From: Phenylobacterium deserti
GTDB taxonomy: Bacteria > Pseudomonadota > Alphaproteobacteria > Caulobacterales > Caulobacteraceae
Direction: 5' to 3'
Assembly (NCBI GenBank): GCA_945883235.1
Contig: CAMCXF010000010.1
Coordinates: forward strand, 1-64,000
DNA: 64,000 nucleotides
Under the pieces are notes generated by a model. The model searched no databases. It had not been told where the DNA came from and worked only from the letters and a program-made list of their open reading frames with translations. The position numbers were made by a program, and so were the translations under genes. The stretch's first letter is position 1. Every line of letters begins with the position of its first letter. Positions 1 to 10,243 of the stretch are shown piece after piece.

Positions 1-756
1 TTTGAAGAGGTCGAAGAGCAGCTTCGCTCCGACCGATACCGGCGTTTCGCCCGCAAAGTCATGCCATGGCTGCTCGGTGCCGCTGCCGCAGCCTTGCTCG
101 CGACCCTCGGCTACTGGGGCTTCAGCTCCTATCGCGACAGTCAGACCAGCAAGGCGTCGGACCAGTATGCCGAGGCCATAACGGCCTTTACAGGGAACGA
201 CCGGGCGCGCGCCAAGACCCTGTGGACCGCAGTCTCCCAGTCGAACGGCGGTGCCTACAAATCCTTGTCGCTTATGCATCTGGCCGCCCTGGCGCTCGAC
301 GACAAAAACCCTCAGGACGCGGTGCGGTTGTTTGATGAGGCAGCGAAGGCCGCGCCGGACGTTTTGATCGGCGACGCCGCCCGCCTCAAATCCGCCTTCG
401 CGCTGCTGGACACCGCGCCCTTGAAAGAACTGGAGGGGCGCTTGAAGCCGTTGATGGAAGAAGGTCACCCTTATCGGGTGCAGGCGCGTGAAGCCCTTGC
501 CTTTGCCAGGCTGAACGCCGGCGACATGGCCGGCGCGCGCGGCGACTTTGTTGTCTTGTCACAGTTGCTGGACGCGCCGCAGGGTGCCCAAGCCCGCGCT
601 CAGGCGGCGATTGGCTTGATCGATTCCGGTGCAGCCAAGTCGGTGCCCGCCGTTGTCAAGCAAGCCGCAACCCTGCCGCCGCAGATCATGATGGATCCGG
701 GTGCAATGCCGGGCGGTCCACCCCAGGCCGGCCCACCGCAGAATATACCCCAATGA
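1..756 (+). CDS. YfgM-like membrane-anchored TPR protein (5' partial)
   Basis: The reading frame is open from base 1, and the codons before the first in-frame ATG (base 61) read FEEVEEQLRSDRYRRFARKV, a typical cytoplasmic lead-in for this family, so the true start lies outside the window. One membrane helix follows (about bases 64-125), then a helical periplasmic region resembling the tetratricopeptide-like TPR_21/YfgM family, and a short Pro/Gly/Met-rich tail. In Proteobacteria such proteins sit next to bamB and der, as here, and are linked to outer-membrane-protein chaperoning at the Sec translocon. The stop overlaps the bamB start (ATGA), so the two are probably co-translated. Family assignment is by architecture and neighbours. 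Confidence 0.8.
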   Translation, partial: FEEVEEQLRSDRYRRFARKVMPWLLGAAAAALLATLGYWGFSSYRDSQTSKASDQYAEAITAFTGNDRARAKTLWTAVSQSNGGAYKSLSLMHLAALALDDKNPQDAVRLFDEAAKAAPDVLIGDAARLKSAFALLDTAPLKELEGRLKPLMEEGHPYRVQAREALAFARLNAGDMAGARGDFVVLSQLLDAPQGAQARAQAAIGLIDSGAAKSVPAVVKQAATLPPQIMMDPGAMPGGPPQAGPPQNIPQ

Positions 757-2141
757 TGTCGCGCAGAACGATACTGCCCCTCATCCTGTTGGCTTCGCTG
801 GCGACCGCTGGCTGCTCGACGATAGGGAACCTCAATCCATTCGCCAAGAAGGACGAGGGGCCCGCCGAGCTGGCAGGCGAAGGTCAGCGGATATCGATCA
901 TTCCGCCCGATCAGATTCTGGAGCCAGCTGCGGCGCTGAAGGGCGTCGATTTTTCTCTACCGCCTGCCGAGATAATTGCGGCATGGCCGTTGCCCGGTGG
1001 GACAGCGGAGCAAGCGGTCGGGAACATCGACACGGCCCCGAACCTGACGCTCGCCTGGCGTAAGAGTTTTGGCCAGGGTGCCAAGCGCGGCGGATATGTC
1101 ACCGCCCCTCCGGTCGCGGCCGACGGCAAGGTCTTTGTCATGGACGCGGGGGGTCGCGTCGCGGCCATGGACGCCAGGACCGGCGCGCAGCTGTGGCGGA
1201 CGCCAACCGATCCGGGTGACAACAAGCGTGATCGTCTAGGCTTTGGCGGCGGCGTCGCGTTTGCCAACGGAAAGCTCTACGTTTCCTCGGGATATCGTGA
1301 AGTCCTGCAGATGGACGCCAATACCGGCGTTGTTGGTTGGCGGGCGAAAACCAGCGAGGCCATCCATGGGGCTCCCACCCTGTCTGGCGGTCGCGTGTTT
1401 GCAGTGGCGATCGACAACACGCTGCTGACCTTTGACATGGCCACGGGTGGACCCGGATGGACCTATCAGGCGCTGTCGGAATCGGCGCGCATTCTGTCAG
1501 CATCCAGCCCGGCAATTTCGGGTGATACGGTCGTGGCGGCGTTTGGTTCGGGCGAGCTGGTGGCCTTGCGGACCGCCAACGGCAACGACCTGTGGAATGA
1601 GGCGCTTTCACGTGCCAGTCGCACCAGTGCCCTGTCCGAGATTCGTGATATTCCCGGGCGGCCTTCGATCTATCAGGGCGACGTCTTCGCGGTCAGCCAT
1701 TCGGGTGTCTTTGCGGCGACCGATCTTCGCACCGGTCAGGCGCGCTGGAACCTGCCCGTTGTAGGCGTGACCCAGCCGCTGCCCGCGGGCGATGTGGTCT
1801 ATGTTGTCTCCAAGACCGGCGACGTCATCTGTGCCTCGCGTGAGAACGGTCAGATCTTCTGGATGAAGTCGCTAAATGAAGGCTTCAAAGCCAAGAAAAA
1901 AGGCGGCGTCTTCGGTATCGGCGGTCAAAGGCAGAATCGGCCGATCTGGTCGGGTCCGCTGCTGGCCAATGATCGTCTGCTGATTGTGGGCCAGACCGGC
2001 GACATGGTCGTGCTGAATGCGAAAACCGGCGAGGAGATCAAGCGGATCAACCTCAATGGTGCGTCGATCACCTCCCCGATCGCCGTGGGCGATACGGTTT
2101 ATGTGGTGACACAGGAAGCCGATCTGATCGCTATCCGATGA
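753..2141 (+). CDS. bamB: Outer membrane assembly lipoprotein BamB
   Basis: A 462-residue lipoprotein with a signal peptide ending in a lipobox (Ala-Gly-Cys, Cys near residue 20), followed by repeated beta-propeller blades with the PQQ-like pattern of Gly-x-Val-x-Ala-x-Asp and Ala-x-Thr-Gly-x-x-x-Trp. BamB is the propeller lipoprotein of the BAM complex, which inserts beta-barrel proteins into the outer membrane and acts on its periplasmic face. The start overlaps the upstream TPR gene by 4 bp; a second ATG follows directly (base 756). der starts 21 bp downstream. The yfgM-bamB-der order is common in Proteobacteria and supports the call. Confidence 0.92.
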   Translation: MMSRRTILPLILLASLATAGCSTIGNLNPFAKKDEGPAELAGEGQRISIIPPDQILEPAAALKGVDFSLPPAEIIAAWPLPGGTAEQAVGNIDTAPNLTLAWRKSFGQGAKRGGYVTAPPVAADGKVFVMDAGGRVAAMDARTGAQLWRTPTDPGDNKRDRLGFGGGVAFANGKLYVSSGYREVLQMDANTGVVGWRAKTSEAIHGAPTLSGGRVFAVAIDNTLLTFDMATGGPGWTYQALSESARILSASSPAISGDTVVAAFGSGELVALRTANGNDLWNEALSRASRTSALSEIRDIPGRPSIYQGDVFAVSHSGVFAATDLRTGQARWNLPVVGVTQPLPAGDVVYVVSKTGDVICASRENGQIFWMKSLNEGFKAKKKGGVFGIGGQRQNRPIWSGPLLANDRLLIVGQTGDMVVLNAKTGEEIKRINLNGASITSPIAVGDTVYVVTQEADLIAIR

Positions 2142-2162
2142 TCAGACATGTAGAAGGCCACC

Positions 2163-3755
2163 ATGGCGCTCAAGATCGCGATCGTTGGGCGGCCGAATGT
2201 CGGCAAGTCCACGCTGTTCAATCGTTTGGCCGGGCGCAAGCTCGCGATCGTTGACGACCAACCGGGCGTAACCCGCGACCGGCGTTTCGGCGTCGGCCGG
2301 CTGGGTGACCTCGACCTGGAACTGATCGACACCGCGGGCTTCGAGGATGTTACCGACGAGAGCCTTGAGGCCCGGATGCGGGCCCAGACCGAGCTGGCGG
2401 TGGACGAAGCTGACCTTTCCTTCTTCGTGATTGATGCTCGCGAAGGTGTGACGCCCGGCGACGAGATTTTTGCCGATGTCCTTCGCCGCAAGGGCAAAGC
2501 GGTATTGCTGCTTGCCAACAAGTCGGAGAGCAAGGCGTCAGACGCCGGCGTTCTCGACGCCTTCAGCCTGGGCCTGGGCGAACCCATTCCGATTTCGGCG
2601 GAACACGGCGAGGGCATGGCCGATCTCTATGCCGCTGTCGCGGCGCTGGCCTTTGAAGAGGATGACGAGGACGAGGACACTGCTGACAAGCACGTCAGCA
2701 TTGCCATTGTCGGCCGCCCGAACGCTGGAAAATCGACGTTGGTGAACCGCCTGATTGGTGAGGACCGGCTGCTGACCGGGCCCGAGGCCGGGATTACGCG
2801 CGACGCCATTCCCGTGGACTGGATGTGGGATGGCCGCGCCATCCGACTGGTCGACACGGCGGGACTGCGGCGCAAGGCCAAGGTGCAGGCCAACCTCGAG
2901 AAACTGTCCACGCACGACTCGATCCGGGCGATTACCTTTGCCGAGGTTGTCATCCTGGTGATGGACGCCACCCACCCCTTCGAGACCCAGGATTTGCAGA
3001 TTGCGGATCTAGTGGAACGCGAGGGCCGGGCCCTGGTGTTTGTGCTGGCCAAGTGGGACCTGGTCGAGGATCCGCAGGCCAAGCTTGCCGAACTGATCGA
3101 CGAGGCCCAACGCCAGCTGCCGCAGGTGAAGGGCTCGCCCATCATCGCCTTGTCAGCCGAGACCGGGCGGGGCCTGGAGAAACTGATGCCGGCCGTCTTC
3201 AAGGCGCATGCGGACTGGTCGACGAAGGTGAAGACCCGCGACCTCAATGACTGGCTGAAGATGGCCGTTGAGCGCCATCCGCCGCCGTCCGTCGGGGGGC
3301 GACGCGTGAAGCCCAAATACATGGCCCAGACCAAGGCGCGTCCGCCGACGTTCGTGCTGTTCGCCAGCCGGGCCGACCAACTTCCGGATCACTACCGCCG
3401 CTATCTGGTGAATTCGATCCGCGAGAGCTTTGACCTTCCGGGCGTCCCGATCCGGCTCACGGTGAAGTCCAACAAGAACCCCTTCGCGGAGGGGGAAGAA
3501 AAGAGTGGGTCCGGCCTGACCCGGGCCAAGCCATCGGAGCGAAAGACAGGTCTTGCGGCCACCATCAGGCGTGCCGCCGCCACAAAGGCCAAGGACGGGG
3601 CCGAGGGAAAAGCCAAATTGTTTGGTCGGGCGAAGCCTCAGGGGCCAAAGGCCAAGCCGGGCAATCCGCGCGGTCGCGCGGCCAAACTGATCCGTCCCGG
3701 CGTCAAGCCGAAGCGAGCGTCCCGGCCGTCTTCCAGTCCGAAAAGACCACGCTAG
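2163..3755 (+). CDS. der: Ribosome biogenesis GTPase Der (EngA)
   Basis: Two tandem GTPase domains are visible: the first with GRPNVGKST near residue 8, DTAG and NKSE, the second with [15 protein letters not shown] and AKWD. A KH-like C-terminal domain follows. Der is an essential GTPase that matures the 50S subunit. The protein has 530 residues, longer than the usual 440-490, because of an approximately 80-residue Lys/Arg/Pro/Ala-rich tail that may bind RNA (inference). The last 53 bp overlap the 3' end of the convergent SDR gene, so the tail codes on both strands. Confidence 0.96.
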   Translation: MALKIAIVGRPNVGKSTLFNRLAGRKLAIVDDQPGVTRDRRFGVGRLGDLDLELIDTAGFEDVTDESLEARMRAQTELAVDEADLSFFVIDAREGVTPGDEIFADVLRRKGKAVLLLANKSESKASDAGVLDAFSLGLGEPIPISAEHGEGMADLYAAVAALAFEEDDEDEDTADKHVSIAIVGRPNAGKSTLVNRLIGEDRLLTGPEAGITRDAIPVDWMWDGRAIRLVDTAGLRRKAKVQANLEKLSTHDSIRAITFAEVVILVMDATHPFETQDLQIADLVEREGRALVFVLAKWDLVEDPQAKLAELIDEAQRQLPQVKGSPIIALSAETGRGLEKLMPAVFKAHADWSTKVKTRDLNDWLKMAVERHPPPSVGGRRVKPKYMAQTKARPPTFVLFASRADQLPDHYRRYLVNSIRESFDLPGVPIRLTVKSNKNPFAEGEEKSGSGLTRAKPSERKTGLAATIRRAAATKAKDGAEGKAKLFGRAKPQGPKAKPGNPRGRAAKLIRPGVKPKRASRPSSSPKRPR

Positions 3756-4449
3756 CGGTCGGCAGACCCAGGTCGACCTGCGCCAATTCGAGGATCAGGG
3801 GTCCGATTTCCGAAGGGTCGGGCAGGGTAGCCGGATCTTCGCCGGGCATGGCCTCGGCGCGCATGCGGGTGCGCATGACCGCCGGGTCAAGCAGGACAGC
3901 ACGGATATTCGTTTGTTCCAGTTCGTCAGCCCAGGTCCGCACCAGGTGCTCAAGACCGGCCTTGGTGACGCCGTAAGGCCCCCAGAAGGCCTTGGGGCGG
4001 ATCGCGCGCCCGCTGGTCAGGAAGATGGCGCGAGGGTGCTCGGAAGCCCTTAGCAGGGGCTCGACGCTACGGATCAGGCGGTAACTGGCGGTCAGATTGA
4101 CGGCGACGACGCGGTCCCAATCTTTCGGCTCAATATGTCCGACCGGGGTCATGGGCCCCAGGATGGCGGCGGCGTGGACCAGAATGTCCAGGCGTCCGAA
4201 GCGCTCATGGATGGCCTGGCCCAGCTGGTCGATGCCGTTGCCTTCGGCGATGTCCATCGGGACCAGGGTGGCGGGTTGGCCGGTGAGGCCGCGAATCTCG
4301 TCGTCCAGCGCTTCAAGCGCGCCGGGTGTTCGCGCGACGGCGACGATGTGGGTGCCGGCGGCGGCCAGCGCCAGCGCGGCAGCGCGACCGATGCCACGGC
4401 TGGCACCGGTCACCAGGGCGATACGATTGGAAAGGGGCAGGTCGGTCAT
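3703..4449 (-). CDS. SDR family NAD(P)-dependent oxidoreductase
   Basis: A 248-residue classical short-chain dehydrogenase. The N-terminal nucleotide-binding motif TGASRGIG, a Ser in FLTSG and the catalytic Tyr-x-x-x-Lys (YGVTK) are all present. The substrate cannot be read from the sequence. It is the last gene of the minus-strand run purF, SBF-like transporter, SDR, lying 12 bp after the transporter gene. Its final 53 bp overlap the end of der on the opposite strand. Confidence 0.9.
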   Translation of the reverse strand: MTDLPLSNRIALVTGASRGIGRAAALALAAAGTHIVAVARTPGALEALDDEIRGLTGQPATLVPMDIAEGNGIDQLGQAIHERFGRLDILVHAAAILGPMTPVGHIEPKDWDRVVAVNLTASYRLIRSVEPLLRASEHPRAIFLTSGRAIRPKAFWGPYGVTKAGLEHLVRTWADELEQTNIRAVLLDPAVMRTRMRAEAMPGEDPATLPDPSEIGPLILELAQVDLGLPTASVVFSDWKTAGTLASA

Positions 4450-4461
4450 AAGGCGGCCTCC

Positions 4462-5457
4462 TTAGCGGCTCTCTGCGGCGGTGTCAGGACGTTGCGCATA
4501 GTGTTGCGCGATGGCGGCGCAGACGATCAGCTGGATCTGATGAAAGATCATCAGCGGGATCAGGGCGACACCAGCCACGGCAGGGGTGAACAAGGCCGCC
4601 GCCATGGGTGCGCCGCTGGCCAGCGACTTCTTTGAGCCGCAGAAGATGATGGCGATCTGGTCGGCCTTGCTGAAGCCGAGAATGCGCGCGAGCCCAGCCG
4701 TGACCGCCAGGACGACGGCCAGCAGCACCACGCTCAGGATCACCATGCGCCCGATGTCTAGCGCGCCCAGCCGGTTCCAGACGCCCTCGACGACGGCACC
4801 CGAAAAAGCGGTGTAGACCACAAGCAGGATGGAGCCGCGATCCACTTTCGACAGGGTTTTGGCACGGGCGGAGACCCAGTTGCCGATCCAGGGCCGCAGA
4901 GCCTGGCCCAGCGCGAACGGCACCAGAAGTTGCAGCACGATGCTGCCCAGAGAGTTTCCGATCATGCCGCCCTCGGTATGGAGCAGCCAGGTCACCAGCA
5001 GTGGCGTCAGGAACACGCCCAGCAGGTTTGAGGCAGAAGCGGCCGCCACTGCAGCAGGCACATTCCCGCGTGCAATCCCCACGAAGGCTATCGAGCTCTG
5101 GATGGTGGAGGGCAGGCAGCCCAGGAAGACAATGCCGGCGGCCAGCGGCTGCGGAGTGATCGCGCCGGGCATCGCGGTAATCCCCAGGCAGAGCAGCGGG
5201 AACAGGCCGAACGTAGCCCCCAATACGACGAGATGCAGTCGCCAGTGCATCATGCCGCCAATCACTGCTTCGCGTGACAGGCGCGCGCCGTGCAGGAAGA
5301 ACACCAGGGCGATGGCGGCTTTGGTGACCCATCCAAGCCCGATGGCCACCTCGCCCCGGGCGGGGAGGAACGAGGCCACCGTCGCGACCGCCAGAATCAG
5401 GACGAGGTACCAGTCCGGCTTCAGGCGCAACAGCAGCCCGGGCCTTTGTCCGCTCAC
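4462..5457 (-). CDS. Bile acid:sodium symporter-like (SBF-like) membrane protein
   Basis: A 331-residue, very hydrophobic protein with about ten predicted membrane helices. It resembles the SBF-like/YfeH branch of the BASS transporter family; the conserved Gly/Pro-rich helices and an FCGSKKS-type stretch before a C-terminal helix pair fit that branch. The substrate is unknown. The GTG start overlaps the purF stop (GTGA), so it is probably translated together with purF. Nothing in the sequence ties it to purines; it may simply be co-transcribed. Confidence 0.82.
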   Translation of the reverse strand: MSGQRPGLLLRLKPDWYLVLILAVATVASFLPARGEVAIGLGWVTKAAIALVFFLHGARLSREAVIGGMMHWRLHLVVLGATFGLFPLLCLGITAMPGAITPQPLAAGIVFLGCLPSTIQSSIAFVGIARGNVPAAVAAASASNLLGVFLTPLLVTWLLHTEGGMIGNSLGSIVLQLLVPFALGQALRPWIGNWVSARAKTLSKVDRGSILLVVYTAFSGAVVEGVWNRLGALDIGRMVILSVVLLAVVLAVTAGLARILGFSKADQIAIIFCGSKKSLASGAPMAAALFTPAVAGVALIPLMIFHQIQLIVCAAIAQHYAQRPDTAAESR

Positions 5458-6941
5458 GCGTCGACCAGGAACGAGAGTTGGCGCTCCACCACCTCGTTGC
5501 GGCCCTCGGCGATTTCCCGGTCCAGCAGACGTGTGGGGTATTCGCCGGTGAAGTAGTGGTCGGTATACTGTGGATGGACGGGGTCGCGGACGGCATCCAT
5601 GGCCCAGTAGAGGCCGTCTACCGATAGATATCCCATGGAATCCACGCCCAGAATGCGCGTGATCTCTTCAATCGAATGATTGGCGGCGAGCAGTTTGTCG
5701 CGATCCGGCATGTCGATGCCGTAGTAGTCGGGCCACATGATTGGCGGTGAGGCGGAGCGCAGGTGCACCTCCTTGGCCCCGGCTTCGCGGACCATCCGCA
5801 CAACACGAACGGAGTTCGTGCCACGGACGATGGAATCATCCACCAGCAGGACCCGTTTCCCCGCCAGGACAGCGCGGTTGGGCGAGAGCTTCATCCGTAC
5901 GCTCAGTTCCCGCTCGCCCTGGGTGGGCTGAATGAAGGTGCGACCGACATAGTGATTGCGGATGATCCCCATCTCGAAGGGCACGCCCGCCTCCTGCGCA
6001 AAACCTAGGGCAGCTGGCACACCGCTGTCCGGCACGGGCACCACGACATCGATATCGGCCGGGCTTTCCTGGGCCAGTCGTCGGCCCATGCGCTTGCGTA
6101 CGTCATAGACCGAGCGACCGTTCACGACCGAGTCGGGGCGAGCGAAGTAGACGTACTCAAAGATGCAGGGTCGGGCGCGCTGGGCGGGGAAGGGGTGGAA
6201 GCTGCGAACCCCGGTTTCGTCGATCACCACCATCTCGCCGTGCTCGATATCGCGAACGAAGGTGGCACCCACGAGGTCAAGGGCACAGGTCTCTGACGCC
6301 AGAACCGACTTGCCGTCCAGGTCACCCAATACAAGCGGCCGGATGCCGAGGGGATCACGAACGCCGACCAGCTTCTTGTTGGTAAGGGCGACCAGAGCAT
6401 AGCCGCCCTCGATCTGCTGCAGGGCCTCGGTGAAGCGGTCCAGGAATTTGGCCCGACGCGAACGCGCAATGAGGTGCAGGATCGCTTCGGAATCTGAGGT
6501 TGACTGAAAAATGGCACCCTCGGCGACCAATCTGTCCCGAAGGCTCAGGAAATTGGTCAGGTTCCCGTTGTGGGCCAGGGCGATGCCACCAGCCTCCAGA
6601 TCGGCGAACATGGGCTGGACGTTGCGCAGGAAACTGCCGCCGGCTGTGGAATAGCGGGTATGACCAATGGCGTGATGGCCAGGCAGGCGCTTGTTCAGGT
6701 CGCCGCCACCGAATGCGTCGCCGACGTAGCCCATGTGCCGTTCGGTATGAAACCGTTGCCCGTCGAAACAGGCGATGCCGCAGGCTTCCTGACCGCGATG
6801 CTGCAGGGCGTGCAGGCCGAGCGCGGTAAGGCCAGAGGCTTCCGGCACATCAAATACGCCAAAAACTCCACATTCCAGCCGCGGCGTGTCGTCGTCGGGG
6901 TCGCGCGGCTGCTGGGACCAGTGCTCGTGCGGCAGGGTCAT
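5454..6941 (-). CDS. purF: Amidophosphoribosyltransferase PurF
   Basis: Catalyses the first committed step of purine synthesis: PRPP plus glutamine to phosphoribosylamine. The 495-residue protein has an N-terminal Ntn glutaminase domain. The nucleophile is probably Cys24 in LECGVFG, exposed after removal of a short propeptide. The C-terminal phosphoribosyltransferase domain carries the PRPP loop VLLVDDSIVRGTNS. It follows cvpA with a 4-bp overlap (ATGA), the classic cvpA-purF arrangement. Confidence 0.97.
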   Translation of the reverse strand: MTLPHEHWSQQPRDPDDDTPRLECGVFGVFDVPEASGLTALGLHALQHRGQEACGIACFDGQRFHTERHMGYVGDAFGGGDLNKRLPGHHAIGHTRYSTAGGSFLRNVQPMFADLEAGGIALAHNGNLTNFLSLRDRLVAEGAIFQSTSDSEAILHLIARSRRAKFLDRFTEALQQIEGGYALVALTNKKLVGVRDPLGIRPLVLGDLDGKSVLASETCALDLVGATFVRDIEHGEMVVIDETGVRSFHPFPAQRARPCIFEYVYFARPDSVVNGRSVYDVRKRMGRRLAQESPADIDVVVPVPDSGVPAALGFAQEAGVPFEMGIIRNHYVGRTFIQPTQGERELSVRMKLSPNRAVLAGKRVLLVDDSIVRGTNSVRVVRMVREAGAKEVHLRSASPPIMWPDYYGIDMPDRDKLLAANHSIEEITRILGVDSMGYLSVDGLYWAMDAVRDPVHPQYTDHYFTGEYPTRLLDREIAEGRNEVVERQLSFLVDA

Positions 6942-7543
6942 CGAGAGCGCTCCGGGGCGTCGGGGTCAGCGGGTTGCTGCGCCTCGTAGCCCTCTGTCGT
7001 CGTTCTGTCACCTGATGCATCGCGAACGGCGCGATCGACGGCAGGTTTCATTCGTCCCGCGAGGTCCAGCCCCTGGGGCACAAGGTGCTCGAGCAGCCGA
7101 CCCATATTGCCAGCCAGCGGCCAGGTGCGGGCACCGATAATCCACTTCGGTCTCTGATCTTCAGGCGTTGCAGCATTGAACGCGAGATAGAGTGCACCCA
7201 GTACAATCATCCCCCGTGCAAGCCCGATCAGGAGGCCAAGGGAGCGGTCGAGAAAGCCCAGCATCCGGGTATTCTGAACCTGCCGCGCGATGCCTGCGCC
7301 GATCAGCCGCAGCGCGATGAAGGTGACGATGAAAACGCCGACGAGGGCGGTTGCCGTGCTGAACCAGCCGGGTCCGACCATCTCACGGGCAAAGGGGGTG
7401 AAAACCGGAAGGCCGAACAAAGCGAGGCCGGCTGCCACGATCAGGGCGACCAGGGCAAACACTTCGCGAACCGCTCCCCGCGAAAAGCCGATAGCGGCCG
7501 AGATGCCCAGCAGCGCCAAGACGATGAAATCCAACTGGGTCAT
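6938..7543 (-). CDS. cvpA: CvpA family inner-membrane protein
   Basis: Starts MTQLDFIVLALLGIS and has four predicted membrane helices, a C-terminal amphipathic stretch and a charged tail, like CvpA (colicin V production/envelope homeostasis). The start at 7543 is chosen because it has GGGAG about 10 nt upstream and lies just after the radA stop; an earlier in-frame Met at 7573 would run 23 bp into radA. It overlaps purF by 4 bp, the conserved neighbour pair. About 201 residues. Confidence 0.88.
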   Translation of the reverse strand: MTQLDFIVLALLGISAAIGFSRGAVREVFALVALIVAAGLALFGLPVFTPFAREMVGPGWFSTATALVGVFIVTFIALRLIGAGIARQVQNTRMLGFLDRSLGLLIGLARGMIVLGALYLAFNAATPEDQRPKWIIGARTWPLAGNMGRLLEHLVPQGLDLAGRMKPAVDRAVRDASGDRTTTEGYEAQQPADPDAPERSR

Positions 7544-7550
7544 GGGGCGG

Positions 7551-8918
7551 CTACTCCCATGCGCCCTCACCAATCCTGCGAATGGCGTCGGACAGTCGGC
7601 CCACGCCGATCAGTGACAAACCGGCTGGCGCGTCGGCCCCCGTAGGCCCCAGCGCGCGTTTGAACCCGAGCTTTGCCGCTTCCTTCATGCGTCCGTCCAT
7701 GCGGCTGACCGAGCGGACGTCGCCGGAGAGACTGATTTCGCCGAATACCACGCAGTCTTGCGGCAGAGCCTGATCCAATGCCGAGGATGCCAGCGCGGCG
7801 GCGGCGGCCAGATCGGCGGCGGGCTCCGAGATCCGCAAACCCCCGGCCACATTCAGATACACGTCGCGGTCGCCCAGGCCGAGCCCGCACCGTGATTCAA
7901 GTACGGCCAGCACCATGGCCAGGCGACCATTGTCCCAGCCGACCACGGCCCTTCGCGGGGTCCCGTAGGCGGATGGTGCGACCAGGGCCTGGATTTCCAC
8001 CAGCACGGGACGAGAGCCCTCGATGCCGGCAAACACCGCCGCACCGGCTGCCCGCTCGCCTGAGGTGTTCAGGAACAGGGCCGACGGGTTTCTGACCTCT
8101 GCCAGTCCTTGATCTCCCATCTCGAAAACCCCGATTTCGTCGGTGGCCCCGAAGCGATTCTTGGCACCTCGCAGAATGCGGAAAGGATAGCCGCGCTCGC
8201 CCTCGAAGGAGAACACGGCGTCGACCATGTGCTCGACGACCCGAGGGCCGGCGATGGCACCTTCCTTGGTTACGTGGCCGACCAGCACCACTGCCAGACC
8301 GCGCCTTTTCGCCAGACGAACCAGTTCCTGACAGGCGGCGCGCACCTGGGTGACGGAGCCCGGGCCGGCCTCGTGGGCGTCGCTCCACATGGTCTGGATG
8401 GAATCGATCACTACCAGGTCGAAAGGTTCAGCCTTCAGACCATCCACGATTGCGCGCAGCGAGGTCTCGGCGGCCAGTCGTACGTTGGCGTCGGCAAGGC
8501 CCATCCGCTGTGCGCGGGCACGGACCTGTTCCACGGCCTCTTCGCCCGAGATATAGGCACAGCGAGCACCGCGCCGGGCGGCGCTGGCAGCCACCTGCAA
8601 CAGCAGGGTTGATTTGCCGACACCCGGATCGCCCCCCACGAGGATGGCGGAACCCGGAACGATGCCGCCGCCGCAGACCCTGTCCCACTCATCGACCCCG
8701 GTGGCGATGCGGGGCGGGGCTGGGGTGGTCTCGTCCAGCCCTTCGAAGGCCAGATGAACCTTCCGGGTCGACTTGGTGAGTTTCAGCGCCCCAGGAGGCC
8801 CGCCGGAAATCTCCTGCACCAGACTATTCCAGGCATTGCAGGCCGGGCACTGGCCGGACCACTTCGTCTGGACGGCACCGCAGGACTGACAGGTGTAGGC
8901 GGCACCGTCGCGGGCCAT
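7551..8918 (-). CDS. radA: DNA repair protein RadA/Sms
   Basis: A 455-residue RecA-like ATPase that drives branch migration in recombinational repair. Visible are the N-terminal four-cysteine zinc finger (CQSCG and CPAC), the Walker A loop GGDPGVGKST, the RadA-specific KNRFG motif and a C-terminal Lon-protease-like domain. It heads the minus-strand run radA-cvpA-purF and is divergent from the YIP1-like gene across 125 bp in which no clear promoter or LexA box was seen. Confidence 0.96.
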   Translation of the reverse strand: MARDGAAYTCQSCGAVQTKWSGQCPACNAWNSLVQEISGGPPGALKLTKSTRKVHLAFEGLDETTPAPPRIATGVDEWDRVCGGGIVPGSAILVGGDPGVGKSTLLLQVAASAARRGARCAYISGEEAVEQVRARAQRMGLADANVRLAAETSLRAIVDGLKAEPFDLVVIDSIQTMWSDAHEAGPGSVTQVRAACQELVRLAKRRGLAVVLVGHVTKEGAIAGPRVVEHMVDAVFSFEGERGYPFRILRGAKNRFGATDEIGVFEMGDQGLAEVRNPSALFLNTSGERAAGAAVFAGIEGSRPVLVEIQALVAPSAYGTPRRAVVGWDNGRLAMVLAVLESRCGLGLGDRDVYLNVAGGLRISEPAADLAAAAALASSALDQALPQDCVVFGEISLSGDVRSVSRMDGRMKEAAKLGFKRALGPTGADAPAGLSLIGVGRLSDAIRRIGEGAWE

Positions 8919-9043
8919 GAGGTCTTCCTGATTCGTATGAGCCTGACCTTAGCGTGCCTGACGTGCGGGGTCTGTGCGATGGCGCAACATGAGCGTAGGC
9001 TGTTGTTGTCGGGGCAGGCAGACACAAGGGCTGGGTAACACAC

Positions 9044-10243
9044 ATGACCACGATTGAGCCAGGCGCTACCGGCGCGAACCTGTTGGCCAGGGTAAAAAGC
9101 CTGCTGCTGCAGCCCACCGCAACCTGGGACGAGATCGACCGGGAGCCGGCAACATTGAACGGGCTGATGAAGGGATATGTGGCCCCGCTGGCGCTGATCC
9201 CGGCGGTCTGCACGATGTTGGGGCTGCTGGTGTTCGGGGCCGGGGTCGGCTTCGGCGGCTTCGGCGTGAGTGTGCGGTTCTCGCCGGTCTATCTGATCAG
9301 CCAGGCCGTCCTGACCTATGCGCTGAGCCTGGGCATGGTGTTCGTCATGGCGGCGATCATCGATGGTCTCGCGCCCAGCTTCGGCGCGGCCAGGGATCGG
9401 GTCCAGGCGTTCAAGGTGGCAGCCTATGCGCCGACGGCCTCGTGGGTGGCCGGCGCGTTCATGCTGTTGCCAGCTTTGGGGATTGTCTCCCTGCTTGGCG
9501 GAATCTACAGCCTCTTCCTGCTCTACAAGGGCTTGCCGAAGCTGATGAAGGTGTCGAAGGAGCGCGAGGTCTCGTATTTCGCCGTGGTCCTGGTGGCGGC
9601 AATCGTGGTCAGTCTGGTGATCGCCATGTTGGTCTCGAGCGTGCTGGGTCTGTCAGGAGTTTCCCGGATGGGTGCTCCGGCGGCGATCAGCGGCCAGGTC
9701 AATATTCCGGGTCAGGGGTCGGTCGATCTGGCCAAGCTGGCGGCAGCCGGCAAGGCGGTCGAGGCAGCAAGCAAACAGATCGAGAGCGGAGAAGGCCCGC
9801 CTGCCACGGACCCTGACGTCCTCAAGACTTTCTTGCCGGCGTCCATCGGTGGATTCACCCGGACCGAAATCAGTTCCTCGTCTGGAGGTGTTGGCGGCAT
9901 GTCAGGTTCAGGAGCCGAAGGCCGCTACACGCGCGGAGACGCCCAGATGACCGTGGAAGTCCTGGATCTGGGTGCAGCCGGCGCGCTGGCCGGCATGGCT
10001 GGCGCGTTCAATGTGAAATCGTCCAAGGAAACCTCCACCGGCTACGAAAAGGTCGGCAAGGTGGATGGCCGATTGACCCAGGAGCAGTACGACAACGCCT
10101 CGAAGCACGGGGAATACAGTGTGCTGGTTGCCGACCGCTTCATGATCCAGGTCAAGGGCGACGCCGTGAGCATGAATGAGCTGAAGTCCGCCGTGAGCGC
10201 CGTCGGGACCGCGCGGCTGGAAGGTATGGCCAAGGGCAGCTGA
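9044..10243 (+). CDS. YIP1 family membrane protein with C-terminal extension
   Basis: A 399-residue protein. The N-terminal part has five or so membrane helices and the opening typical of bacterial YIP1-domain proteins (TWDEIDREPAT, then GYVAPLALIPAVC). The C-terminal half (from about residue 225) is soluble, Gly/Ser-rich and probably extracytoplasmic, with a conserved-looking block ending in RFMIQVKG. Function is unknown. Its TGA abuts the stop of the convergent alr gene with no base between them. Confidence 0.75.
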   Translation: MTTIEPGATGANLLARVKSLLLQPTATWDEIDREPATLNGLMKGYVAPLALIPAVCTMLGLLVFGAGVGFGGFGVSVRFSPVYLISQAVLTYALSLGMVFVMAAIIDGLAPSFGAARDRVQAFKVAAYAPTASWVAGAFMLLPALGIVSLLGGIYSLFLLYKGLPKLMKVSKEREVSYFAVVLVAAIVVSLVIAMLVSSVLGLSGVSRMGAPAAISGQVNIPGQGSVDLAKLAAAGKAVEAASKQIESGEGPPATDPDVLKTFLPASIGGFTRTEISSSSGGVGGMSGSGAEGRYTRGDAQMTVEVLDLGAAGALAGMAGAFNVKSSKETSTGYEKVGKVDGRLTQEQYDNASKHGEYSVLVADRFMIQVKGDAVSMNELKSAVSAVGTARLEGMAKGS

